Below, one piece after another: positions 1 through 9,869 of a stretch of 64,000 nt of DNA. The notes under the pieces were generated by a model. The model saw only the letters and a list, made by a program, of their open reading frames with translations. It was not told where the DNA came from and made no database searches. Positions within the stretch are counted from its first letter, which is position 1. Every line of letters starts with the position of its first letter. The stretch is from Macrostomum hystrix (Eukaryota > Platyhelminthes > Macrostomidae). Where the stretch lies: NCBI GenBank assembly GCA_950097015.1, contig CATNEN010000001.1, forward strand, positions 7,993,001-8,057,000, in the 5' to 3' direction. Made by a program: the position numbers and the translations under genes.

Positions 1-612
1 ATCACTTGAATCTAGATCACTTGACTCTAGATCACCTGACCCTAGATCACCTGACACTAGATCACCTGACCCTAGATAACCTGACCCTAGATGACCTGAC
101 CCTAGATCACATCTGACCCTGGATCACATCTGACCCTAGATCACCTGACCCTAGATCACCTGACCCTAGATCACATATGGCACTAGATCACCCGAATCTA
201 GATCACCTGAACCTAGATCACCTGACCCTAGATCACCTGACCCTAGATCACCTGACCCTAGATCACCTGATCCTAGATCACCTGACCCTAGATCACCTGA
301 CCCTAGATCACCTGATCCTAGATCACCTGACCCTAGATCACCTGACCCTAGATCACATATGACACTAGATCACCTGAACCTAGATCACCTGACCCTAGAT
401 CACCTGACCCTAGATCACCTGACCCTAGATCACCTGATCCTAGATCACCTGACCCTAGATCACCTGACCCTAGATCACCTGATCCTAGATCACCTGACCC
501 TAGATCACCTGACCCTAGATCACATATGACACTAGATCACCTGAATCTAGATCACCTGACCCTAGATCACCTGACCCTAGATCACCTGACCCTAGATCAC
601 CTGACCCTAGAT
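1..612. repeat. 15-bp minisatellite array
   Basis: About 40 copies of a 15-bp unit (CTAGATCACCTGACC and variants) run from the left window edge to about 612. Every unit contains GATC. Because 15 is a multiple of three, one plus frame stays open and gives a spurious LDHLT repeat; it is not a gene. The array is cut by the window edge, so its full length is unknown. A higher-order repeat is visible: a variant unit with ATATG recurs near 176 and 357 and 526. Confidence 0.95.
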
Positions 613-626
613 CTCTGATCCCAGCT

Positions 627-962
627 CAGCTCACAGGCTTATTCTGGTGCCCCACATCGACAAGAGCAAGCAGTTATCCTCCGTGAAGGCGATGAAGTCA
701 GTTGGCAAGTTGATGTAGTGACAGTTTGTGTCGTCAAGCAGCCCGCCCTCCAAAATGGGATAAATACAGATGCCCTCGCTGAAGTGAGTGACGACCAATT
801 CTAGTCGGTTTAACCTGTGCAGGTCAGTTGTTAAACAATTTAGAAAGTTTGATAATTCATGATGACACGAAAACTATCAGAGAGACCCAAACGGACTTAC
901 GCAACATTCATGTGCACCTTCAGATCGCTAATGCTCGGCCGATTGGGTAAGAAATAGTTCAG
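627..962 (-). CDS. Unidentified gene, last two exons (C-terminus)
   Basis: Two minus-strand exons fit each other by splice sites and phase: 901-962 (donor GTAAGT, 20 codons plus 2 nt) and 627-778 (acceptor after CACTTCAG, 1 nt plus 50 codons, ending in TGA). The joined peptide contains YFLPNRPSISDLKVHMNV, then a Cys-containing stretch with YPILEGGLLDDTNCHYINLP, and ends SMWGTRISL. It is neither low-complexity nor repeat-derived, and the intron is an ordinary 122 bp. I do not recognise the family. The acceptor of the 901-962 exon (TTCCTCATTGAAG) is plausible but not proven, and further upstream exons on the minus strand were not identified. It could be the 3' end of a larger gene whose 5' exons lie beyond the tetraspanin or nested around it. 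Confidence 0.5.
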
Positions 963-1260
963 CTTCAATGAGGAAAAGTTGCAATTTGATAAAAATCCAT
1001 CGAATTGATCAGTGATCATAGCTTCGCTTTATATATTTTATGTGACTTAATTTGAAATTAAGAGCTCTTAATTAGCATTAAGATTGAGACGACTCATTTT
1101 AACCATATAAATTCCAGAAGGCCATCACAAGTTTTATGTCTATGGTAATTCAAGTCGAATGAATTGCAAGGTGTCAAAATTATTTCGAATGCCTGATATG
1201 GCGATCAGATAGCTACTACTGATCCGTCTATTCTTATTCTTAACCACCCGAACAGTCTCC
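963..1260. other. Non-coding stretch, nothing recognised
   Basis: AT-rich unique sequence between the unidentified minus-strand exons and the 33-bp array. It is probably intronic or intergenic. No RNA gene, repeat or convincing exon was seen. Confidence 0.5.
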
Positions 1261-1261
1261 T

Positions 1262-1535
1262 AACCCCACGCCGAAATGATCTCTCACACACACCAACCCA
1301 ACGCCGCAATAATCTCCCACCCTCACCAACGCCACGCCGCAATAATCTCCCACCCTCACCAACCTCACGCCGCACCCATCTCTCACCCTAACCAACCACA
1401 CGCCGCACCAATCTCTCACCCTCACCAACCCCACGCCGCAACAATCTCTCACCCTCACCAACCCCACGCCGCACCAATCTCTTACACTCAAGCCCACCCT
1501 AGACCACAAAATTCTCTCACCCTCACGCCATAATA
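1262..1535. repeat. 33-bp minisatellite
   Basis: About seven or eight copies of a 33-bp unit (AATCTCTCACCCTCACCAAC followed by CCCACGCCGCACC), C-rich on the plus strand. Open frames on both strands follow from the period being divisible by three and are not genes. Confidence 0.9.
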
Positions 1536-1747
1536 TTGTTGTACACAAATTCTCTGACCCTGAAGCCCACCCCCACACCGTAAATACACGATATACTTTA
1601 GCTCATAAGCTTCATTGAAAACGCGCAACGCATGAACCTACGAATTACAGATTTTGTCTTTGGCTGAAACTGCGCCTTAGAGCTGAAGGAAGTTAGTGTC
1701 TTTTGTTCGCAAATTCACTTGATCAAACAGAAAAACTAAAGCTAGAA

Positions 1748-3605
1748 ATGTGTCACAAATGGCTGCAATGTCTACTATTCGACTGGACAAGAGCCAAAGC
1801 CAGAAGAGGCTTTTACATCACCGGCTGTTTCGTGTCCGCAGTGGCCATCACATCCTCTTTGGTCAGCCTGATAGGCTTTGCTATCGATTATTCAGATGGA
1901 CAGCCACTCTATGATGGCCTGTCATCAATGAGCCATCGCATTGGTTATGTCCTGTGCCTATTGTTAGCTCTGCTGGCCTGTCTGCCACCGATGATTTTTG
2001 GCGCCATCGCTCTGCAAGACCAGCCAAGATGCGAACAACTCAACTTCCCTGGTCCATCGTATGCTCTGGCAAATTTTAACAATTTCCATTGCCACGGCAG
2101 TGTCACCAGGTATCTATTGTTAGCCACACTGTCCGCCGCGACAGTCATTCTCAGCAACACAATGTCAGTTGTTGTTCTGCATTCTGGCATTGGCTGGCTA
2201 TTCGATCAAGATTTCCAGCTGCAATCCAAAACTGTCAGCGAGAATGATCACAAACGTACTGGAAGCACTTCGATGGCTGTTGACCGGGTGCAGAAACGCT
2301 TGAGCTGCTGCGGACTTAGCGGACCTAATGATTGGCTCACGATCAGCGGTCATCACAATTCGCAGCATGGACCTCCCAGAAGCTGCCTAGCTCAAGTGCA
2401 AGATAGTGATGTTCGCAACGCTAATGGTAAGCTAACCTGTTCGACAAAAAACTACCTGTTGCGCAGATTCCCACTGTTTGACAGTTATTTACCTGTTCGA
2501 CGGGAATTCTTACCTGTTCGATAGATTCTTACCTGTTCAACATATTCTTACCTGTTCAACAGATTCTTACCTGTTCAACAGATTCTTACCTGTTCAACAG
2601 ATTTTTATTTACCTGTTCGACAGATTCTTATTTACCTGTTCGACAGATTCTTATTTGTTCGACAGATTCTTACCTGTTCGATAGATTCTTACCTGTTCGA
2701 CAGATTCTCACCTGTTCGATAGATTCTTACCTGTTCGATAGATTCTTACCTGTTCGATAGATTCTTACCTGTTCGATAGATTCTGACCTGTTCGACAGAT
2801 TCTTAATTACCTGTTCGACAGATTCTCACCTGTTCGATAGATTCTTACCTGTTCGATAGATTCTTACCTGTTCGACAGATTCTTATTTACCTGTTCGACA
2901 GATTCTCACCTGTTCGACAGATTCTTATTTACCTGTTCGATAGATTCTTACCTGTTCGATAGATTCTTACCTGTTCGACAGATTCTTATTTACCTGTTCG
3001 ACAGATTCTTATTTACCTGTTCGACAGATTCTTATTTACCTGTTCGACAGATTCTTACCTGTTCGACAGATTCTCACCTGTTCGACAGATTCTTATTTAC
3101 CTGTTCGATAGATTCTTAATTACCTGTTCGACAGATTCTTATTTACCTGTTCGATAGATTCTTACCTGTTCGATAGATTCTTACCTGTTCGACAGATTCT
3201 TAATTACCTGTTCGACAGATTCTTATTTACCTGTTCGACAGATTCTCACCTGTTGGACAGATTCTTACATATTCTATTAATAGCCGGTTTGATATTTGAA
3301 GCGATTGAAAAATGTCTCTAGTTTTTTAATAAGTTCCAATATTTGAGCATCACCACTTAGATGAGTTCATTATCACTTGCCAATTAAACTCCAATCGCCC
3401 ACTCTCCTACGAAACATCGGTGACAACGGTAACATCGACAGCCACGCTCATCAGCTCCGATGGTTGCGCGTCGATTATAAGTGGCGAGCAGGCTTTAATT
3501 CGCGGCATCAGCAACATGCTGATGTTTCTCAACGTTCTGCTGCTTCTGGCCGCTTGGACGAGGGTCGAGAGAGTCGCCGAGGTCACAGCACAGAATGTCA
3601 AGTGA
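1748..3605 (+). CDS. Tetraspanin family membrane protein (two exons)
   Basis: Exon 1 is 1748-2426 and exon 2 is 3361-3605, giving about 307 aa. The donor GTAAGC follows AAT-G and the acceptor CACTTAG precedes AT-GAG, so phase 1 matches across the 934-bp intron. The start is the first ATG of the open frame; upstream in-frame codons lack an ATG. Four hydrophobic segments are visible: after FYITGCF, at IGYVLCLLLALLACLPP, at YLLLATLSAATVILSN, and MLMFLNVLLLLAAW near the C-terminus. Between the third and fourth lies a large loop with the tetraspanin signature CCG (SCCGLSGPNDW) and further cysteines (PRSC, TCQL, DGC). Tetraspanins organise plasma-membrane microdomains. Unusual here is a long, Cys-containing segment between segments 2 and 3, where family members have a short cytosolic turn. 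The intron is almost entirely minisatellite. Ligand or partner is unknown. Confidence 0.75.
2440..3270. repeat. 19/23-bp minisatellite filling the tetraspanin intron
   Basis: Roughly 40 copies of TTACCTGTTCGACAGATTC, with a longer 23-bp variant starting TTATT. It begins about 15 bp after the donor and stops about 90 bp before the acceptor. The complementary strand of each unit carries CAGGTAAG, a perfect 5' splice-site consensus, antisense to the host gene. Confidence 0.95.
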
Positions 3606-4254
3606 GACCAATGAGTCGAAAAATCCTATTCATTAGGACGTTGATAAGTTCATGATGCACTCCCAACAGTCCCTGAACAGTAGAACTACCAAGGGGGAAT
3701 TCCCAATAATTGACAATTGGTTTTGCGCTGCACCCGAACGGAACGACGCAAGCACAAGAAACTCAAGAACACGGGCCAACTTTTTGTTGCGCATTTTCTG
3801 AAACAAGAACCTCAAGAGCCAGCTATTCAGGCCGTCGAGATATTCAATGGTTCTGGCCGAAGGTCACATTTTTCCCATAAGCGCTAGTGCATTTCATACC
3901 CCCCTACACACAAACTAGCATTGCGCCTCAGTGCGGCCTTGTCAGGGCTTCAAAATTTATCAGCATGTCACCCGAATGTGCCTGCATCATCTCCGTCTTT
4001 GGTGGTCACCTTTGTCTAGACGGATTTGCTGGACCTTCAAGGGCTACAATAGGTGGAACTAGGCCACTATGGACACCCTGACGCAAATTTATCCAATTTC
4101 ACTGATCAAGCCTAAATATTAGGCGCAGCTGAACCACAGGACACCATCGCCTAGTCTGTCAACCAATCAGTCACCACCCAACGCTGTTAGCATTCAGGAG
4201 CTGCCAAAAAGGGGGGAGTCCCTCCCTTGGTATAAAAACGTATCCTACTGTTAA
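3606..4254. other. Tetraspanin 3' flank, degenerate repeats
   Basis: Unique-looking sequence without a supported exon. Around 3832-3900 a short stretch (GCCGTCGAGATATTCAA) resembles the start of the dispersed repeat at 4405-4605, which suggests another decayed copy. Confidence 0.4.
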
Positions 4255-4725
4255 ACGCACACACACACACACACAAACACAGATAACCCTATGCAGGCAG
4301 ACACTAACACTGCAGGTTTGTACACCTGCCTTGACTTTTTTCATCATCAAGCAGTGTACAATTTCCTGTGCTTTAGACTTTAGAGGTTGGTCCTAAAAGG
4401 CCTCTCGAGAATCGTCGAGATATTCAACAGGTCACCAGGGTCTTTGACAAGAATCGCTGAATATTTTGACGATGCTGACTCGGACGGCTTTAAAATTAGT
4501 TCATCGTAAAGGGCGGAAATATTCACAATTGGGGACTTTCACGAAGATCGGTCATTCGGTTTGGGGGGCTGTGGTGAAGCAGGCAGTGGTTATTCAAAGT
4601 CCCTTATTCAAGGTCTTTCAACTCTTAATTGCACGACAAGCCCCCAAGCTGTCTCTCCGCGGATGGCCTCGCCGCAGATTCGAGCTCAGGGACCTTTGTG
4701 CGAGAGGCAGATGCGTACAATCTCA
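4255..4725 (-). mobile_element. Decayed tRNA-derived SINE (family 2), interrupted
   Basis: The outer parts (about 4255-4400 and 4620-4725) match the SINE copies at 47578-47875 and 49340-49650 in order and orientation. Shared features are the CACACA-rich segment, GTGTACA around 4358, TTGCACGACAAGCCCCCAAG, and the reverse complement of a tRNA B-box (GATTCGAGCTCAGGGACC). The middle part, about 4405-4605, is a different repeat also found at 57925-58095, apparently inserted into the SINE. Confidence 0.65.
4405..4605 (+). repeat. Dispersed repeat family 3, copy 1
   Basis: Contains CACCAGGGTCTTTGACAAGA, TCGCTGAATATTTTGACGAT, then GACTTTCACGAAGATCGGTC. A diverged copy in the same order lies at 57925-58095. 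No coding capacity was recognised. It is probably a non-autonomous transposable element. Confidence 0.6.
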
Positions 4726-4827
4726 AGTAATTAATAATAAGTTGGCGATTACCATATACTCGCTAGTTCAAACTGGTATCGATTAATGGCAGTTGCAAGC
4801 CTAGCCTTCCTAGCCCGTACACGATGA

Positions 4828-5219
4828 ACCATAACAACCAAACCTCATAGAAATCTCTTCGACAAGCCGCGGGCCCCTGAGGATGCCGCAGCATTCGTGG
4901 CGCGTGTCGGTCGGAATCGCAACTCGGGTCGATTTTCTGCGCACAGTCGCTCGTCTATTCAAGCAGGTGGTCATCAGAAGGCCAAAACTGTTGACCCAAT
5001 CAAGATTGAGGGACCGGAACTACGCGGCTACCACGCCTCATCCGGTCAATATCAGCAACCGTTGGTATCTAAGGGCTTTCTTTATCCACAAGACGATCTC
5101 GTGGAGTCCAGACACGAAATAGGTTGCGACAGAATGTTCAACAACTCGGAGAACAAGGGCGATGCGAGCGATCAGGGCAATATAGGGATCTGCAGTACTC
5201 TCCCCTGCACTGGGGTCGC

Positions 5220-5269
<50 letters not shown>

Positions 5270-5481
5270 GAAATACCAATGAAGAAAGCCAGAACTGCAC
5301 AAGTGCAAGCTGCAGCGAGAGCAGCAGTCCTTCAGAGGGTGCGAATCTTACTCAATCTGTACCTCGATGCAGTCCCACGTCGTTAATTCAAACTAGTTAC
5401 CTAGAATTACAAAATAGATGGGCAAATATGGATCTATCACGATCATTTGCATCCCGATTCACCGAAATCCCAAAGCATTAA
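4828..5481 (+). CDS. Hypothetical Ser-rich ORF (uncertain)
   Basis: An open frame runs from 4828 to the stop at 5481, but no in-frame ATG occurs until about 5134 (RMFNN), so it would need an upstream spliced exon. The first half reads like ordinary protein sequence (FVARVGRNRNSGRFSAH, TVDPIKIEGPELRGYH). A 14-residue serine run from an (AGC)n microsatellite at 5222-5263 and a Ser/Cys-rich tail follow. Family not recognised. It could be an exon, a decayed gene or chance. It shares its CAG-repeat character with the ORF at 5764-6297, and the two could belong to one transcript. Confidence 0.3.
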
Positions 5482-5763
5482 ATTCCCAACTTACTAAAAT
5501 TAATATTGGCTAGAATCCCATTTTACCCGTTTTAATCGGCCCGGATCTAGGTGACTAAAACCCCGAATATTGTACCGAAATTTTGTCTAACCTGTCTGTT
5601 TTTTAAACTTATTAAAACGGGGATTTCGAGGACTTAAAGTTTCAGTTGCCAGATCCCTAAAAGTACACGTAGAGCTGTTAGACAACTGAATCGTACAACT
5701 TTTCCACAAAACATCGCAGATGCATCGTACATCCGCTGGTCTCGCATCGTCCAGAATAATTTA

Positions 5764-6200
5764 ATGAGAAGTAGCAGCAACAGTGACAGCAACAGAGCCA
5801 ATGACAACAACAGGCACCTCAACAACAGTGCACTTGACTTCTCCCAGCCGTGGCTCGGCGCCCAGATCATCAGCACAATCTCTACCGAACAATGGAGCTC
5901 GGATTTCGACGAAGAATCCGGCTCGGAATCCGAAACCTTTTCCGAATTTGAAGACGAAATTGAAGACAAAGAAAGGCCAACATGTGAGACTGTCGAAATA
6001 ATAAATGAAATAGATCAGCAGCCATTGAAGCCGCTGTCACAACTCGATGTGAGTTTGTTGAAAAATTGTGAGGCTCAGACTTGCAGCGCTCAGCTGATCA
6101 GTTGGACTTGTCGTCAAAAAGCCGGTGTTGAACTGTTCGACACAATGGCTAGTGAGCCGGTGTTTTTATTTGACCATTCTGAAAAACATTGGCACCTCCT

Positions 6201-6247
<47 letters not shown>

Positions 6248-6297
6248 TGCTTTTCAGTACCCGTGAATCGGCTATTATTTTTAACAGTTTTAACTAA
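5764..6297 (+). CDS. Hypothetical acidic, polyQ-containing ORF (177 aa)
   Basis: It begins with ATG and encodes an Asn/Ser-rich start, an acidic segment (FDEESGSESETFSEFEDEIE), a less biased middle (LFDTMASEPVFLFDHSEKHW) and a 15-residue glutamine run from (CAG)n at 6202-6246, ending near a TAA at 6297. AATAAA-like signals follow at about 6325. No recognised domain. The bias and lack of relatives leave function open; it may be the C-terminal exon of the 4828-5481 region or not a gene. Confidence 0.35.
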
Positions 6298-7442
6298 ATG
6301 TCTACAAATACTTTATTTTGTGACAAATAAAAAAGAGGACGCAATCGTTACCTCTAAAAAGTTCATAAGTATTTTCTTTACATTGAGTTTGCAAATGGCA
6401 TTTTACTAAGCACATGCAGAGACGGTGTTTTAGTGCATAAGTCACCGACTCGAATTAATTTTGTTAAATACTATAACCTTATGTACATAAGTCAGTGCTT
6501 CTACAGACCATTGAGATAAGGTGCAAATGCTTTGTGTTTTAACCTTTAAAGGTATACCAGCTTTATAAAGGTATTTATGCGTGAATTATCTCCATAAAAC
6601 TTTACCTCCACTACTATGGAAACATGCAGGAACCCATATTGCAATGCAATAAATAAATACGAAACTGTGGAAAGAAAAATACGTAACTTTTAACAAGTCA
6701 CCTAAAAATGATTACGTAAATTCGTATGCTATGTAAAAATATACATTTACAATCGATTTTGTTTTTTATTTTGTATTTTATTTACGTTGGCACTGATCAA
6801 CTATATTGATACTATATTGATACATATTGATACTATATATCAATACAGTATACTAGAAAGTAAAAGACGTCAGATTTTACATTTTATTATTAAGTATGCT
6901 GCATGAGAAATAAAAGTTACATTTTGTTTCAAATCTAAATTATAAAGCATAAATTGAAACAGACATTTTTGATACTTTTTAAAAAACCCGGAAAATTAGT
7001 TTTAAAAGAAATTTTAAAGTCACCCTCTAAACCACACTTTGAATACGATTTCTCGGATATTTAACAACAAAATGCTATTGAGAAGTGCATAAATAACTTT
7101 AAAATTTGTAATCGACGCAACACTAATATAAATGTACATTGTCACCCGATAACAAGGCGCTCTGTTGCTGAAGCTGCTATATATCATATGTGTGATGAAG
7201 CAAAAGTTCAAAAATGTGACTGAGGATTTTTAAACACAGAAATCTTTCACATAACAGTCACCATGTGGGATATGTAAAATTTTAAGTTTAAAAAGTATTT
7301 TAAATTAAAAAAATCATGTAAGTATTAGTGATGCTGATGTCATATACTGCAAAAGCGCGTAGAACAACACCTTTATTAATATTGCAGAATAACATTCGCA
7401 AATTGGTTTGTACATCTGCGTTATTAATATTATTAATATTCG
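6298..7442. other. AT-rich non-coding region
   Basis: No exon recognised. Short AT-rich repeats are present (TTGATACTATATTGATACAT around 6810-6845, and TTATTAATATTATTAATATT near 7422). Confidence 0.5.
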
Positions 7443-7709
7443 ATAACACCTGCCAGATGTGCAGCCGATAGCACAGCCGCAGCTATTGCGCGGTGCGTCT
7501 GAAGGACAACTGCGTACGGCTGTTCAGTCCATGGACTGGGTTACGCCACCCTCAAATCTAGTACCCATTTAATAGTTGCGTGAACTGAAGCAATGCAGAG
7601 TTAAGTGTCTCGCTAAAGGACACAAATTGTTCCTGTGGATTCGGGAATCGAACCCCCGAACTAGAAGTCGTGAGTACGACACTCGATAACCACTAGGCTA
7701 TAACCGCCA
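7443..7709 (-). mobile_element. tRNA-derived SINE, family 1
   Basis: On the minus strand the element starts with a tRNA-like head: A-box in TAGCCTAGTGGTTATCG and a perfect B-box, GGTTCGATTCC, in CGGGGGTTCGATTCCCGAA. A body with CACTTAAC, CAGTCCATGGACTGAAC, GCTGCGGCTGTG and GCTGCACATCTGGCA follows. The plus-strand copy at 58325-58608 matches in the same order along its whole length. The tRNA-like part cannot be a functional tRNA because its acceptor stem is not closed. Confidence 0.85.
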
Positions 7710-8022
7710 ACTTAGTTTATTTAATTGGTTCAATTTGTGTGTTTGAGCATCTAGATTCAGTTTATTGCGGTGAATCGTCAAGCGGTTGTGTCACTCTCAC
7801 TGAATTGTGGGGTCAGTCTACAAGTCTCCTACTCCTACAAGTCTCCAGGCCCTCTCTGCGTGGTTGGGTCCCAAATTTAATGTCATACATGCTCAGGTGA
7901 GACACTGCATGACAATATATTGTTTGCACAATAAGTAACATTCAGCTAGCGAAAAGTTTTTCATCTGTTGACTTCGAGCGAACAGTCTGAGAAAGTACCA
8001 GAAAAAAAACAAGCTCCCTTAC
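7710..8022. other. Non-coding stretch
   Basis: Nothing supported. It should contain, or be followed by, the terminal exon of the minus-strand tetraspanin exon at 8023-8241, but I could not identify it. Confidence 0.4.
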
Positions 8023-8241
8023 CTATCAAAGTCATCTTTCTGTCTCTTGGCCTGTATTTTAAAGTACAAACAGTAGACCAGGCAAACACTGACGGACAGA
8101 AGGCAGCCAACAAAAATGACAAGCAGAATTATGACGGCAACCTCGTTGAAGTAGTTGCAGCCCCAGTTAGTGATTGTTCCATTGGTGTAACAATCGGCTA
8201 TTCGAATCCGATCGTTAGGATTGGTCAGACCCATGCGCGAG
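8023..8241 (-). CDS. Tetraspanin exon: end of large loop and TM4 (partial)
   Basis: A minus-strand exon of 219 nt bounded by acceptor TTGACAG and donor GTAAGG, phase 2 at both ends. It encodes an extracellular segment with two cysteines (ADCYTNGTITNWGCNYF), a strong hydrophobic helix (VAVIILLVIFVGCLLSVSVC) and a basic cytosolic tail (KIQAKRQKDDF). This is the arrangement of a tetraspanin large-loop end, TM4 and tail. The CCG-containing exon should be at higher coordinates and the terminal exon at lower ones; neither was found with confidence. It is distinct in sequence from the tetraspanin at 1748-3605. A generic single-pass protein is the alternative reading. Confidence 0.5.
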
Positions 8242-8775
8242 CTGTCAATTAACAATTTGTAGCCGAATAAGCTCAGCTATAACTGCTCTTTTCTTTAGCG
8301 AGTGTTTTTTGCTCAGAAAGTAAATTTATATCCAATCTCCGACCCCACCCGGATTGGGGATTGAAATCAGGGTAACAGATTTTGTACTTAAAAATCTATT
8401 TTCTCTCTCACACTCTTGCCCCTTCGAGGCATAATCTTGAGCTTGTGCTCAGACCAGTCCAGAATTTTCGTTTCGCTCTGATTGATTATTGTGCAGGGCG
8501 TCAATTGTGCGGAGAGTGGCTGCATACTCAACATGATCAATCTGTATTAGTGCAACTGTACAGCTCATGCTCACACACAAACACACACTCCACTCTCTTG
8601 TGTGGGTGGCATATGGACTATTCAACATGCCCCAGCTGGATAAACAAAAATGAACTTGTCTACAAATATTGTGCGTGACTTCACACAATGCACCCTGTTT
8701 TCGGAACATTCTACTTTCTAGGCTAACCTATTTAGAGACTGCTGAATTTTACAACTTTTTCGAAAGTCAGACACA
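8242..8775. other. Non-coding stretch upstream of the tetraspanin exon
   Basis: Unique sequence with short CA-rich runs at about 8571-8590. No exon consistent in phase with 8023-8241 was found. Confidence 0.4.
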
Positions 8776-9062
8776 AATCTAATAGATGAGAAACTACTCT
8801 AACAGGTGAGACACTATTCTCATAGATGAGAAACTACTCTAACAGGTGAGACACTATTCTCATAGATGAGAAACTACTCTAACAGATGAGACACTATTCT
8901 CATAGATGAGAAACTACTCTAACAGGTGAGACACTATTCTCATAGATGAGAAACCATTCTATCATATTCTAATCAAGAGGCAAGACAATAGTCTAACCGG
9001 TAAGGCAATTCTAACAGGTGAGACAATAGTCTAATCGGTAAGACAATTTTAACAGGTGAGAA
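8776..9062. repeat. 40-bp minisatellite
   Basis: About four 40-bp units built of two related halves (GAGAAACTACTCTAACAGGT and GAGACACTATTCTCATAGAT), followed by degenerate copies to about 9060. The plus strand of most units carries CAGGTGAG, a 5' splice-site consensus. Confidence 0.9.
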
Positions 9063-9814
9063 GTGCCGAAAATTGAAAAGGTAAATGGAGCAATACTTTG
9101 ACAAATTATCACTTAGAATGTTACAATAGTCTCAATTTGCTGTCTATTTGAATCAAATTTGTCAGGTTAATTGGTTAGCTGATGAAAGCTAACATACTTA
9201 TTCGATAGAAGTCTAGCCACTAGCATTTTAACAGCTTCAAAAGCTATTCAACAAAACTTTAATTTGAAGCGCGGCCATTAGAACTAAGCAATTTTTCGCG
9301 CAGTTTCACTGTTAGAGCAGCATGATGCACACTTTTTTTCAGAAATATTATGCAACTGAAACAGACCAAATAGTGTTTGAAGTACAATTCGAAGCAGAAT
9401 AAAACTCATCTATGCAAAAGATTGAAGCTACTACATTTTACCAAGGTCATGATAAAGCAATTATTGCAGACTTTTATCGATAATTTTCGATCAAAATACT
9501 TTATAATGCTATACTAAAATAGATAAAAATCAAGGAATATTTATATTGAAAGTGTACTCGAGAGTATTGAAACAGCTTTAAATCAAATACATAAGTTGAT
9601 CCTATTGGGTGGCAGATGTACATTTAACAACTCAATAGTCTATGTGTGCTCTACAGTAACCACAGCCGCTGCGACCAATAAGGATTTACTGCACGCGATT
9701 CTACTAAGAGTAGTGTGGATAACAGAAAATTTATTATTAAAGTCCAACTTCATAAATGAATCTTGAATAAGACTTGGCGGTTTTTAATCGTGCTAAGACA
9801 GCTTAGATCTTCAA
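9063..9814. other. SHANK 3' flank, AT-rich
   Basis: It lies downstream of the minus-strand SHANK stop codon and probably contains its 3' UTR. A SAM-domain exon was sought here and not seen. Confidence 0.45.
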
Positions 9815-9838
9815 CTAGAGATCCGATGTCTGCCTCTG

Positions 9839-9869
<31 letters not shown>

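Noticed and set aside
7640-7709. tRNA gene on the minus strand
   Set aside because: The B-box is perfect but the acceptor and anticodon stems do not close and a conserved SINE body follows.
8480-8570. Possible second exon of the minus-strand tetraspanin (ALIQIDHVEYAATLRTIDAL)
   Set aside because: An acceptor is plausible, but no donor gives the phase-2 junction needed by the exon at 8023-8241.
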